Shown: positions 1 through 7,809, counted from the first letter of the stretch. The stretch is DNA of 8,696 nt from UBA724 sp964229545 (GCA_964229545.1 CAXRDP010000062.1:1-8696), one strand, 5' to 3'. Made by a program: numbers and translations. The notes: generated by a model not told the origin, from the sequence alone.

Positions 1-1
1 G

Positions 2-1960
2 CTAAAGGTTGGTGTGAATGTCTCTGTTGCTGACACACGCTCTGATGAGCCTCGTGACCGATACAACCTTCAAAGTCCAATTTATGCAGCCTATACCTCC
101 AACCCTTATGAAACTGAGTACGTCAGAGATGAGAACGGAGATTTTATCTTAGATGAAAATGGTGAGAGACAGTACAATTTTGTCGGTTTTGGTTGGAGTA
201 TCACTGAAGCATTGGCCAATAACCCAGAGTTTGAAGGTTACACGACCTTATTGTCTAATGTAAATTTGGTTACCAACCTAACAGATAAGTTAACCAACAC
301 AACTAATTTTGGTATCAACAACCAAAAATTTAGAAGGGAGTATTATTACAAACCCGGATCACGTTTGGATGATTTTGTAGGTGATGCCAATGCGCCAGGT
401 GGAAAAACAGATAATGGTTCTTTTTATACCAATTACAATGTGAGTAACGTACTCAACTATTCTACCAGTATTGACAATCACAACATTTCTTTGTCAGGCC
501 TCTTTGAGTTTAACAAAATTTCCTCTAGAACATATAGCTTACAAAGTATTGGTTATGCTTCTGGTGATTTGTCAGTGCAAAGTGTGGCCGCTGAAGCTAC
601 TGATGTAAGCACCAATTTATTTGAAAGATCTTTATTGTCCTATGGTGCGTTTTTGGATTACAACTATGACGGTAAATACTTGTTTACTGGTTCCCTTCGT
701 CGTGACCAATCTTCTGTGTTTGGTCGTGACAACCGAAGTGGTGTGTTCTGGTCTTCAAGTTTGGCATGGAACCTTACTGAAGAAGATTTTATGGCAGACT
801 CAATCTTTGATGAGTTGAAATTAAGAGCTTCTGCAGGTGTAAGTGGTAACCAAGATGGAATCGGATACTATCAGTCGTTGGCTGTTATCGGGTTTGGCAG
901 TTTTAACTCTCAAACAACCGCTGCACCAACAGACAACGGTAACCCTGCCTTAAAATTTGAGGAGAACTACACTTATGACATTGGTGTAGAGTTTAGCATG
1001 TTTGATGACAGACTTCGAGGTGCAGTTGATTACTACAAAAAAGTGACCTCTGACCTATTGTTGGACAAGCCTCTTCTATCTCTTGGTGGTGAGCCAGATG
1101 GAAGCATCTTAAGCAACATCGGTGAGATGGAAAACAAAGGTGTGGAAATTGAATTGGATTATGATTTGATTCGCACCAAAGACTTGTATGTTAATATCGC
1201 TGCCAACCTAGGTACGGTTGACAACAAGGTAACCAAATTAGTGCCTTCGAGCTCTTACCCAGAAGGTGCCGAAATTGATTGGGGATCTGGTGTCTACATC
1301 AAACCTGGTGAAGAGTATGCTACATTTAAGCTAGTGCGTTGGGCAGGTGTGAATCCTGCAAACGGTCAACCCCTTTGGTTGGATAAGGATGGAAATGTTA
1401 CCGCTACTTATTCAGCAGATGACGAGGTCTATTTATCAGGAAAATCTCCACTTGCCGATATGGATGGTGGTTTGAACCTGTTTGCTAAATACAAAGGTTT
1501 TGATTTGGGAATTGATTTTTATTTCAAAACAGGCGGATACAGTATTTCTTACAACATGAGAGATCTTTACAATCCTTCGAATGTAGATCAAAATATGGCA
1601 GTTGAAGCTTTTAACTACTGGAAACAACCAGGTGATGTAGATGTATTGCCAAGTCCTTTATATGCTGATGCAGACAATACATCAACACGTTTCTTATATA
1701 AAACCGACTACCTTCGATTGAGAAATCTTAACTTTGGATATTCCATTCCTCAGTCACTTCTCAACCAAGCAGGTATAGATTCTATGCGTTTGTACGTAAC
1801 AGGTCAAAACCTTTGGACATACGCGCCTAATTATGTGGGTCTAGATCCTGAAGTAGGTGTGGGAGTTGGTGAATCTTCAGATGGAGAATTCGGAACCTTC
1901 TCAATATTTGGTCTTCCCATCTTGAAAAGTTTGCAATTTGGTATAGATGTTAAATTTTAA
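2..1960 (+). CDS. SusC/RagA-family TonB-dependent outer-membrane transporter, 5'-truncated
   Basis: This is the C-terminal part of a SusC-type TonB-dependent receptor, the outer-membrane barrel that imports oligomers with TonB/ExbBD energy under a SusD lid. The frame is open to the left edge (first full codon at 2). The GTG at 14 is an internal Val, not a start. 652 codons are visible, against about 1000 for the family, so the signal peptide, N-terminal domain and plug lie outside the window. Family landmarks visible are NPALKFEENYTYDIGVEF (about 941-994), NIGEMENKGVEIELDY (about 1114-1161), DYLRLRNLNFGYSIP (about 1705-1752) and VTGQNLWTY (about 1795-1821). The end, FGIDVKF, has the terminal aromatic residue usual for outer-membrane barrels. 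Aromatic, Asn- and Gly-rich strands fill the rest. SusD follows after 10 nt, which confirms the SusC assignment. The substrate cannot be read from the barrel. Confidence 0.96.
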   Translation, partial: LKVGVNVSVADTRSDEPRDRYNLQSPIYAAYTSNPYETEYVRDENGDFILDENGERQYNFVGFGWSITEALANNPEFEGYTTLLSNVNLVTNLTDKLTNTTNFGINNQKFRREYYYKPGSRLDDFVGDANAPGGKTDNGSFYTNYNVSNVLNYSTSIDNHNISLSGLFEFNKISSRTYSLQSIGYASGDLSVQSVAAEATDVSTNLFERSLLSYGAFLDYNYDGKYLFTGSLRRDQSSVFGRDNRSGVFWSSSLAWNLTEEDFMADSIFDELKLRASAGVSGNQDGIGYYQSLAVIGFGSFNSQTTAAPTDNGNPALKFEENYTYDIGVEFSMFDDRLRGAVDYYKKVTSDLLLDKPLLSLGGEPDGSILSNIGEMENKGVEIELDYDLIRTKDLYVNIAANLGTVDNKVTKLVPSSSYPEGAEIDWGSGVYIKPGEEYATFKLVRWAGVNPANGQPLWLDKDGNVTATYSADDEVYLSGKSPLADMDGGLNLFAKYKGFDLGIDFYFKTGGYSISYNMRDLYNPSNVDQNMAVEAFNYWKQPGDVDVLPSPLYADADNTSTRFLYKTDYLRLRNLNFGYSIPQSLLNQAGIDSMRLYVTGQNLWTYAPNYVGLDPEVGVGVGESSDGEFGTFSIFGLPILKSLQFGIDVKF

Positions 1961-1970
1961 TGAAATAACA

Positions 1971-3383
1971 ATGAAAAAGTTCATATATTCAATTACCGTT
2001 TTATTAGTTGCCTTTACTTTTCAAAGTTGTGAAGAGGAGTTAGAGCAACTACCAAACAATGCCTTTGCGCCCGAGAGTTTTTACAAAACTACGGAAGACT
2101 TCGAGTTTGCCACGCGAGCGCTTTATTCAGGATTGTTTTCTGGGTCCTACTATGGAGGATCATTTTTGAGCCGACCTGATATTGTCACTGACAATGTAAT
2201 CGTTGCTCAAGCTGGACGTAAATCAAACCTTAGTTTTTATGAGTGGCGCTACAAAGCCAACTCTGCTTGGGACATGATGGGATCTGCCTATGTAGTCATT
2301 GGAAGAGCCAATCAGATTATTGAAAAGATAGACAACCTAAACGATGGAGCGGCCAAAGACAACTTCTTGGGAGAAGCCCTTGCAGTACGTGCCTTGGCTC
2401 ACTTTGACCTTTTAAGAGTCTATTCTAGAGTTTCAGAGGGTGGATCGTTAGGAATGCCCTATGTAACAGGTACAGACCCTAACTATGAGGCACCACGACC
2501 CACAGTCAATGAAACTTTGGCTAGTGTAATCGCTGATTTGAACACTGCCAAAGGTTTGATTGGAAGTTCAAGCACCAAGTCTAGGTTTACCAAAAATGGG
2601 GTAAATGCGTTGTTGTCACGTGTACATTTGTATGCAGGCAACTATGACGATGCGATTGATGCTGCGAATGCAGTAACCGCTTCAGTTGCCACACGCGCCA
2701 ACTTCCCACAGGTATGGACAGACTCATCTACCGATGGTGTTATTCTAAAGCTAGATCAAAATGCTTCTATTGATGACATCGGAGTCGGAATTGAGTGGAG
2801 CCAATCTTCATCTTCAGGGATTATACCTGAATACGTATGGTCATATGAGTTTGTAACAAGTATAGACGATGCAGATGTGAGAAAAGCTGCTTATGCAGAT
2901 CAGATTCCTGACGCAAGTGGCAATTTATACAATGCTATTATCAAAATGTATGGTGAAGCCGGACAACAAAATGGTTCTGTGGACGCCAAAGTATTGCGTG
3001 CTGCTGAGGTTTATCTAAACAAGGCCGAAGCTATGTACTTTAGCAACAATGCTGCTGGTGCGCTGACAGCTTTGGATGTTGTACGTGCCAATCGCTACGC
3101 AAATTTTGTGTCAGGTGGCGAAACAGGATCAGACCTACTCGCGGCCATCCAGCACGAGCGTCGTGTGGAGTTGGCTGCTGAAGGACACAGGCTCTTTGAC
3201 CTCAGAAGATGGGGACTTGGTGTAAGTCGTTCAGCCACAGAAGGTGAATTTTTTGACGGAACCGGAACACCAGCCATCACTACTGCAAGAACTATGACTG
3301 CCGGTGATTACAGAATGGTATTCCCTATTCCTCAAGGTGAAATCAATATTTACACGGATCTTCAACAAAATCCTGATTATTAA
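1971..3383 (+). CDS. SusD/RagB-family nutrient-binding outer-membrane lipoprotein
   Basis: This is the surface lipoprotein that caps the SusC barrel and captures the ligand. The ATG at 1971 gives 470 aa, normal for SusD. The frame extends up to an ATG at 1947 inside susC, but 1971 places the signal peptide correctly: MKK, a hydrophobic stretch at residues 4-17, then lipobox FQSC with the lipidated Cys at 20. EEELEQ follows, an acidic patch of the kind that sends Bacteroidota lipoproteins to the cell surface. Family motifs are RALAHFDLLRVYS (140-152), a TPR-like helix pair (about 211-234), VLRAAEVYLNKAEAMY (341-356), ERRVELAAEGHRLFDLRRWG (396-415) and the C-terminal FPIPQGEI...QNPDY. No Shine-Dalgarno sequence is present; the start context is A-rich (AACAATGAAAAA). 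It is the second gene of the operon. The sequence does not tell whether the ligand is glycan or peptide. Confidence 0.97.
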   Translation: MKKFIYSITVLLVAFTFQSCEEELEQLPNNAFAPESFYKTTEDFEFATRALYSGLFSGSYYGGSFLSRPDIVTDNVIVAQAGRKSNLSFYEWRYKANSAWDMMGSAYVVIGRANQIIEKIDNLNDGAAKDNFLGEALAVRALAHFDLLRVYSRVSEGGSLGMPYVTGTDPNYEAPRPTVNETLASVIADLNTAKGLIGSSSTKSRFTKNGVNALLSRVHLYAGNYDDAIDAANAVTASVATRANFPQVWTDSSTDGVILKLDQNASIDDIGVGIEWSQSSSSGIIPEYVWSYEFVTSIDDADVRKAAYADQIPDASGNLYNAIIKMYGEAGQQNGSVDAKVLRAAEVYLNKAEAMYFSNNAAGALTALDVVRANRYANFVSGGETGSDLLAAIQHERRVELAAEGHRLFDLRRWGLGVSRSATEGEFFDGTGTPAITTARTMTAGDYRMVFPIPQGEINIYTDLQQNPDY

Positions 3384-3394
3384 AATTTAGAACA

Positions 3395-4240
3395 ATGAAA
3401 AAATTAAATTATTTAATAGCACTCGTTTTCACAGCCGGTATTTTTGTCGGCTGTGAAGAAGACAGTACCTATAGAGATGCGTACACAGGACCTACTGTGG
3501 TATACTTTGAAGCGGAATCGTCTATCTTTTTTGTAAACAATACTAATCCACAGCATACATTAAAAATTGTTACCACAGTAGCACCAACTGCTGACTTGAC
3601 TTTTGATGTAGCTATTGCAGAAAATTCAGAAGCTACTGGGGGCTATACGCTTCCCTCTGGCACTGTCACAATCCCTGCAGGGTCGTACTCAGCTGAATTT
3701 GTCGTTCAAGGGGTTTTCTTGGATGCAACGGAGGCGGGAAGCGACTTGGTACTAGAAATTTCATTAACCCAACAATTGGGCTCTAACAACACACACACAG
3801 TTACTATCTACAAACAATGTGAGTCTGTTCTTGATGGAGTTGCGTTTGATTGGGTGACTACCAATTGGTTCTATCAAGGAACTGACGTTACAGCACTTGG
3901 TGCTCCTGATGCAACAGGATCAGATGTTTTTGTGGCTATTGATGATACTTCTTATACTTTTGAATCTGGTTGTTTTGACTTTGGATACTATGCTACTGTT
4001 TATGGTGACTCTGACTGTGGACAAGGAACCGGATTGGGAGGTACCATTAAGATTCAAGACTTATGCGAAAAGCTAGTAATGAGTGGTAACGACCAATGGG
4101 GAGACTCTTGGATTATGTATGATGTATCAACCAATGGAAGTTCGCTTACCTATACTTGGGAAAACACCTATGGTGAAAAAGGAACCACCACGATGACTCG
4201 TACTGATGGAGAAAACTTCCCTAACTATTATTCTGACTAA
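3395..4240 (+). CDS. SusE/F-position surface lipoprotein, beta-sandwich N-terminal half, Cys-rich C-terminal half
   Basis: This 281-aa lipoprotein follows susD by 11 nt. The signal peptide ends in lipobox FVGC (Cys20), and EED follows, consistent with surface export. Residues about 33-140 look like an Ig-type beta-sandwich of the Calx-beta kind: an opening TVVYFEAESS, alternating strands, and GTVTIPAGSYSAEFVV (89-104). This fold call is from pattern only. Residues about 142-281 form a second domain that I do not recognise. It carries Cys142, Cys193, Cys208 and Cys224, possible disulfide partners, and is rich in Trp, Tyr, Gly and Asp (for example NDQWGDSWIMYD). The N-terminal half resembles that of the next gene. 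By position it matches the SusE/SusF slot, where accessory proteins bind the same nutrient as SusCD, but no starch-binding module is visible. No catalytic motif was seen. The function is inferred from context only. Confidence 0.85.
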   Translation: MKKLNYLIALVFTAGIFVGCEEDSTYRDAYTGPTVVYFEAESSIFFVNNTNPQHTLKIVTTVAPTADLTFDVAIAENSEATGGYTLPSGTVTIPAGSYSAEFVVQGVFLDATEAGSDLVLEISLTQQLGSNNTHTVTIYKQCESVLDGVAFDWVTTNWFYQGTDVTALGAPDATGSDVFVAIDDTSYTFESGCFDFGYYATVYGDSDCGQGTGLGGTIKIQDLCEKLVMSGNDQWGDSWIMYDVSTNGSSLTYTWENTYGEKGTTTMTRTDGENFPNYYSD

Positions 4241-4251
4241 ACAATTGAACA

Positions 4252-5049
4252 ATGAAAAATTTTAAATATTTATTTGCTTTTTTGGCTATTGGCTTGACAA
4301 GTTGTGAGCCAGACACAGGTGATGAATCCTACATGGTGGATCGTGATACGATAGTCAGTTTTACGGCAGGCTCTTCTACACTGTTTACAACCGCTGAAGG
4401 AGAAAACACTTTTACTCTCACAGTAGCTGTCTCGCAGCGGAGTAGCTCTCCCATGGAGATCGCGCTTGAGGTGGATTCAGCTTCAGAAGCCGTTTTGGGA
4501 ACAGACTTTACCATGTCTGCAAATTCCATTACGATTCCTGCAGGAGCGTTTAGCGGGTCGATTAACATCGTTTCGGATTTCGATGCAGCTTCTTTTGATG
4601 GAAAATCATTGATTGTAAAAATGATGCCTGTGGCAGGTGCCATATTGGGGCAAACTACAAAATGTTCTATCGACATCGTTAAATCTTGTCCTATCCCTGA
4701 TGCATTGGAGGCTTCATACACTGCCAACCCGGTTGCATTTGATTTAGATGCGCCTGAATTTACAGCCACCTTTACTAGAGTTGGCACCTCTGGTCTTACT
4801 TATGCTGTTGATTCAGGATGGGGTCCCAACTTTGTTGCATGGGCAACTGGTTCATCTGCTTATGCAGGTGCTTTCATTTACCCATGTGTATTAACAGTGA
4901 ATGCAGATGGTACTGTAGATGTTACAGGGCAATCATACTACACCGGAGGGTCAGGAACTTTTGATGCTTGTACTGGGGTTATCTCAGTGACACTGACGCA
5001 AGCTGTGTTTACTAGTCCCTTTACAGTTGATGTAACATTCACGCCTTAA
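4252..5049 (+). CDS. SusE/F-position surface lipoprotein, probable paralogue of the preceding gene
   Basis: This 265-aa lipoprotein is the last gene of the susCD operon, 11 nt after its neighbour. The signal peptide ends in LTSC (Cys18), followed by EPDTGDE, again acidic. Residues about 32-145 repeat the layout of the upstream lipoprotein: TIVSFTAGSS opens the domain, NSITIPAGAFSGSINI (91-106) matches its TVTIPAGSYSAEFVV segment, and the domain ends at a Cys just before the linker (DIVKSC against TIYKQC). GTDFTMSANSITIPAG is Calx-beta-like. The C-terminal half differs from that of the neighbour. It contains VNADGTVDVTGQSYY and GSGTFDACTGVISVTL, a strand pattern often seen in Bacteroidota surface lipoproteins, with Cys212 and Cys240. 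A 152-codon frame open on the opposite strand is a shadow of this gene. The role is unknown; ligand binding with SusCD is inferred from position. Confidence 0.85.
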   Translation: MKNFKYLFAFLAIGLTSCEPDTGDESYMVDRDTIVSFTAGSSTLFTTAEGENTFTLTVAVSQRSSSPMEIALEVDSASEAVLGTDFTMSANSITIPAGAFSGSINIVSDFDAASFDGKSLIVKMMPVAGAILGQTTKCSIDIVKSCPIPDALEASYTANPVAFDLDAPEFTATFTRVGTSGLTYAVDSGWGPNFVAWATGSSAYAGAFIYPCVLTVNADGTVDVTGQSYYTGGSGTFDACTGVISVTLTQAVFTSPFTVDVTFTP

Positions 5050-5068
5050 TTAATTGTGTTTTTTAACA

Positions 5069-5100
5069 AAAAACAGCCCATTTTATGATGGGCTGTTTTT
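5069..5100 (+). terminator. Rho-independent terminator of the susCD-lipoprotein operon
   Basis: There is a perfect 13-bp inverted repeat, AAAAACAGCCCAT (5069-5081) and ATGGGCTGTTTTT (5088-5100), with a 6-nt loop TTTATG. The stem has a GC-rich centre (CAGCCC/GGGCTG), an A-tract before it and a T-tract after it, so it could act in both directions. It begins 20 nt after the stop codon of the second lipoprotein and ends 18 nt before the protease start. It therefore closes the susCD operon and separates the protease from it. Confidence 0.93.
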
Positions 5101-5118
5101 GATTAAACCCAAAAAGCT

Positions 5119-7026
5119 TTGAAAAATACCTATATCTTCTTAGTACTTGTATTTACCAACCTTGTTTTGGCTCAAACCCCTATGGAAAGGGCTGCTATCA
5201 AAGCCAACTATTCTAATCAACAGATTGCGCAAACACGTCAAAATGTGCGTGCCTACTCACAAGCGCAAGAATCACGCATAAAAGATTTGGTTCAAAAAGG
5301 GATTCCAAGAAGCAAGGTATCAGATGGGAAAACATACAAACTCCACCGTGTTTCAGACGATGGCACCCCCATATACATAAGCACACACAACACAAATGCT
5401 GCAGCAAGCACCCAAACCCAGTATCTTCACAACGGTGGCGAGCTAGGTTTAAATCTTGAAGGTCAAAATATGGTTATTGGAATATGGGATGGTGGTGTAG
5501 CCCTTGCCAATCACCAAGAATTTTTAGAAAATGGTGTTTCAGTTGTTACCACCGAAAGTTCTTCTTTAAGTGCTAATAGTAGCCACGGCACCCATGTGTT
5601 GGGCACTATGATCGCCCGAGGAGTCAGCGGTAATGCCAAAGGAATGGCGCCCCAAGCAAGCGCGGTGAGTTATGATTGGTCGGACGACCTCAATGAAGTG
5701 GAACTCGAAGCTGCCAATGGACTGCTTTTGTCCAATCACTCCTATGGTGCTCCGATATTCATAGATGGAAGCACCAACGTGCCTCCAAACCAAATCGGCA
5801 CCTATACCGGCGAAGCAGCTGTTTGGGATAATATTCACTACAACTACCCCTACTACCTTGAAGTTGCGTCAGCAGGAAATGATGGCTCTACAGAAAACAC
5901 CAACGCAACACAAAACGGTTTTGATCAAATTACCGGAGAAAAGCTCAGCAAAAACAACCTTGTAGTTGCCAATGCACAAGACGTAACCTTTTACCCCAAC
6001 GGATTGGTGTGGACCCAAATCAATTCTTCAAGCAGCAAAGGCCCTGCAGACGATGGACGTATCAAACCCGACATTACTGGAAACGGAACCACGCTGTATT
6101 CATCTGCCTCAAATCCAGATGATGGCACCATCACCAATCTCTACGCTACCTATTCAGGTACATCGATGGCTTCTCCAAATGTTGCAGGTTCCCTACTATT
6201 GTTGCAACAATACCACAACCAACTCCATGGCAGCTATATGAAATCGGCCACGCTAAAGGGACTGGTTTGTCACACAGCCATCGACAAAGGCAACCCTGGA
6301 CCAGATCCCATTTTTGGATGGGGTATTCTCAACACAAAGAAAGCAGCCGAAACCTTACTTACAGACACCACAAAGCCCCAGATTGAAGCATTGAGAATCA
6401 ATCAAGGGGAAACTTTGAGTTACGAATTTGAAATAACCAATACCTACGAGGAGTTTGCAGTCACCATTTGCTGGACAGATCCTCCTGGAAATGGGAGTAA
6501 TACACTTAATTCCTTAACCCCTGCTTTGGTGAATGATTTGGATATCAAAATCACAAAAGACGCTCAAGAGTATTTTCCATACAGGCTCGAATACAACAGC
6601 AACGACAAGATCTGGAGTTGGGCAGCCAATGGAGACAATGATGTAGACACAGTTGAACAAATACGAATTTCCAATCCCGGACAAGGAACGTATACATTAA
6701 CGATCAATCATGAAGGAAGTCTAAGTAGCGGAGGGCAGGACTTTTCACTTATCGTGACAGGCTATGACACCACACCTTCTTTGAGCACACCAAGTTTAGA
6801 TAACACACCTATCAAAATTTACCCCAACCCCATTGAAGGCCAATGGCTTTATGTTGATGGTTTTATGGGTGATGTAGAGGTTTCCATTTACAATATAAGT
6901 GGGAAAGAAATTAAAAAAGAATTGATAAACAATCGTTTCGATGTGTCTACACTGAATTCGGGCATCTATCTATTAAAATTGAAACAAGGGAGTTTTGAAA
7001 CCACCCGTAAGCTTATTGTTAAATAG
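5119..7026 (+). CDS. Secreted subtilisin-like serine protease (S8, KP-43-like) with T9SS C-terminal sorting domain
   Basis: This is a 635-aa exported endopeptidase. TTG at 5119 is the best start: an in-frame TAA lies at 5104, no ATG occurs between, and the next ATG (Met22) would remove the signal peptide. That peptide is residues 1-18, with likely cleavage after VLA before Gln19. Residues about 20-105 form a propeptide-like region with no clear I9 motif. The S8 catalytic domain spans about 106-412, with Asp124 (GIWDGG), His156 (SHGTHVLG), oxyanion Asn254 (SAGND) and Ser349 (SGTSMASPNVAG). A jelly-roll domain follows (about 418-548, with TICWTDPPG and LVNDLDIKI), as in KP-43-type subtilisins. 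Residues about 563-635 form a type A T9SS sorting domain (KIYPNP, then GIYLLKL, ending KLIVK), which implies export across the outer membrane and cell-surface attachment or release. All catalytic residues are intact. Protein breakdown is expected; the specificity is unknown. Confidence 0.95.
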   Translation: MKNTYIFLVLVFTNLVLAQTPMERAAIKANYSNQQIAQTRQNVRAYSQAQESRIKDLVQKGIPRSKVSDGKTYKLHRVSDDGTPIYISTHNTNAAASTQTQYLHNGGELGLNLEGQNMVIGIWDGGVALANHQEFLENGVSVVTTESSSLSANSSHGTHVLGTMIARGVSGNAKGMAPQASAVSYDWSDDLNEVELEAANGLLLSNHSYGAPIFIDGSTNVPPNQIGTYTGEAAVWDNIHYNYPYYLEVASAGNDGSTENTNATQNGFDQITGEKLSKNNLVVANAQDVTFYPNGLVWTQINSSSSKGPADDGRIKPDITGNGTTLYSSASNPDDGTITNLYATYSGTSMASPNVAGSLLLLQQYHNQLHGSYMKSATLKGLVCHTAIDKGNPGPDPIFGWGILNTKKAAETLLTDTTKPQIEALRINQGETLSYEFEITNTYEEFAVTICWTDPPGNGSNTLNSLTPALVNDLDIKITKDAQEYFPYRLEYNSNDKIWSWAANGDNDVDTVEQIRISNPGQGTYTLTINHEGSLSSGGQDFSLIVTGYDTTPSLSTPSLDNTPIKIYPNPIEGQWLYVDGFMGDVEVSIYNISGKEIKKELINNRFDVSTLNSGIYLLKLKQGSFETTRKLIVK

Positions 7027-7047
7027 TTTCAAAAACGCTTTTCTGTT

Positions 7048-7072
7048 TTTGACAAAAGGTTACCTACCTTTG
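7048..7072 (+). promoter_or_regulatory. Putative Bacteroidota-type promoter of rlmB
   Basis: TACCTTTG at 7065-7072 matches the Bacteroidota -7 consensus TAnnTTTG at every fixed base. A TTTG lies at 7048-7051, but the 13-nt spacer is shorter than the usual 19-21. The alternative TCTG at 7042-7045 gives 19 nt with one mismatch. The box ends only 4 nt before the rlmB ATG, so transcription would start at or next to the start codon. Confidence 0.6.
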
Positions 7073-7076
7073 GGGC

Positions 7077-7805
7077 ATGCAAAAAGAGCATATTTTTGGG
7101 CTTCACGCGGTTACAGAAGCCCTCATAGCTAAAAAAAACTTAAGCAAGGTTTTTATACAGAGCAATATCAGCAACCCCAAAATCAAGGAGTTGATCTATC
7201 TGCTAAAAAAAAACCAAGTACCCTACTCGATGGTTCCTGTGCAAAAGCTCAACAAACTCACGCACCACAACCACCAAGGGGTATTGGCACAATTGGATAC
7301 CATTTCCTACGGCAACTTGGAACAAATTCTAGAAAACAACGCAACACCCAGTCTTTTTTTGTTGTTGGACGGCATTACGGATACGCGTAATTTGGGAGCC
7401 ATCATTCGGTCTGCAGCGGCAGCTGATGCAACTGCGGTTATCATCCCCACCACAGGTTCGGCCCAAATTACCGGTGAGACCATCAAAACCTCCTCGGGTG
7501 GTGTTTTTCAAGTGCCTATATGTCGGGTCAATCATCTCAAAGATGCGCTTTATTTGTTACAATCCTACGAAGTGCAATGTGTTGTGGCAGACGAAAAATC
7601 CGATAAGCATATTTTTTCCACAGACCTTACAAAACCCACAGCCATCGTGATGGGTGCTGAAGACAAAGGGGTTTCTTCTGGCGTACGAAATTTATGTGAT
7701 ACGATAGCCAAATTACCAATGTTGGGCAGCATGGATTCTTATAACGTGTCTGTAGCTGCAGGTATGTTTCTGTATGAGGCCATGCGCCAGCGCCTCCAAG
7801 GATAA
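7077..7805 (+). CDS. rlmB: 23S rRNA (guanosine-2'-O-)-methyltransferase RlmB, SPOUT/TrmH family
   Basis: RlmB methylates the 2'-O of a guanosine in the 23S rRNA peptidyl-transferase P-loop (Gm2251 in E. coli), using S-adenosylmethionine in the cytoplasm. The 242-aa length is normal for the family. The N-terminal substrate-binding domain starts at once with IFGLHAVTEAL (6-16) and includes HHNHQGVLAQL (63-73). That early start fixes the ATG at 7077. The SPOUT knotted domain follows: motif 1 LLDGITDTRNLGAIIRSA (96-113, with Asn105 and Arg111), motif 2 IVMGAEDKGVS (190-200, with Glu195) and motif 3 LPMLGSMDSYNVSVAAG (213-229, with Ser221 and Asn223), which binds SAM in the trefoil knot. Another TrmH-like target RNA is possible, but the length and N-terminal domain favour RlmB. 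It lies 50 nt after the protease and 16 nt before rarA. There is no Shine-Dalgarno sequence. Confidence 0.92.
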   Translation: MQKEHIFGLHAVTEALIAKKNLSKVFIQSNISNPKIKELIYLLKKNQVPYSMVPVQKLNKLTHHNHQGVLAQLDTISYGNLEQILENNATPSLFLLLDGITDTRNLGAIIRSAAAADATAVIIPTTGSAQITGETIKTSSGGVFQVPICRVNHLKDALYLLQSYEVQCVVADEKSDKHIFSTDLTKPTAIVMGAEDKGVSSGVRNLCDTIAKLPMLGSMDSYNVSVAAGMFLYEAMRQRLQG

Positions 7806-7809
7806 TCCC

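Noticed and set aside
14..16. GTG at 14 as the start of the first gene
   Set aside because: The same frame is open to the left edge (LKVG before it), and the protein has no signal peptide or plug. It is an internal codon of a longer SusC.
1947..1970. Longer susD start at ATG 1947, overlapping the end of susC
   Set aside because: It would add eight polar residues before the MKK signal peptide. The ATG at 1971 has the operon's common start context and the normal lipoprotein layout.
4329..4787. A 152-codon open frame on the - strand
   Set aside because: It lies wholly inside the second lipoprotein, which has a clear signal peptide and operon context. The - strand product shows no family features and arises from codon bias.
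5114..5121. AAGCTTTG just at the protease start resembles a TAnnTTTG box
   Set aside because: It overlaps the TTG start codon, so transcription would begin inside the gene and the signal peptide would be lost. The first base also mismatches.
7030..7051. Short inverted repeat CAAAAAC / GTTTTTG after the protease stop, a possible terminator
   Set aside because: The stem is 7-8 bp and nearly all A-T, with an 8-nt loop, no GC core and no T-run after it. It is too weak to call, and it overlaps the putative rlmB promoter.
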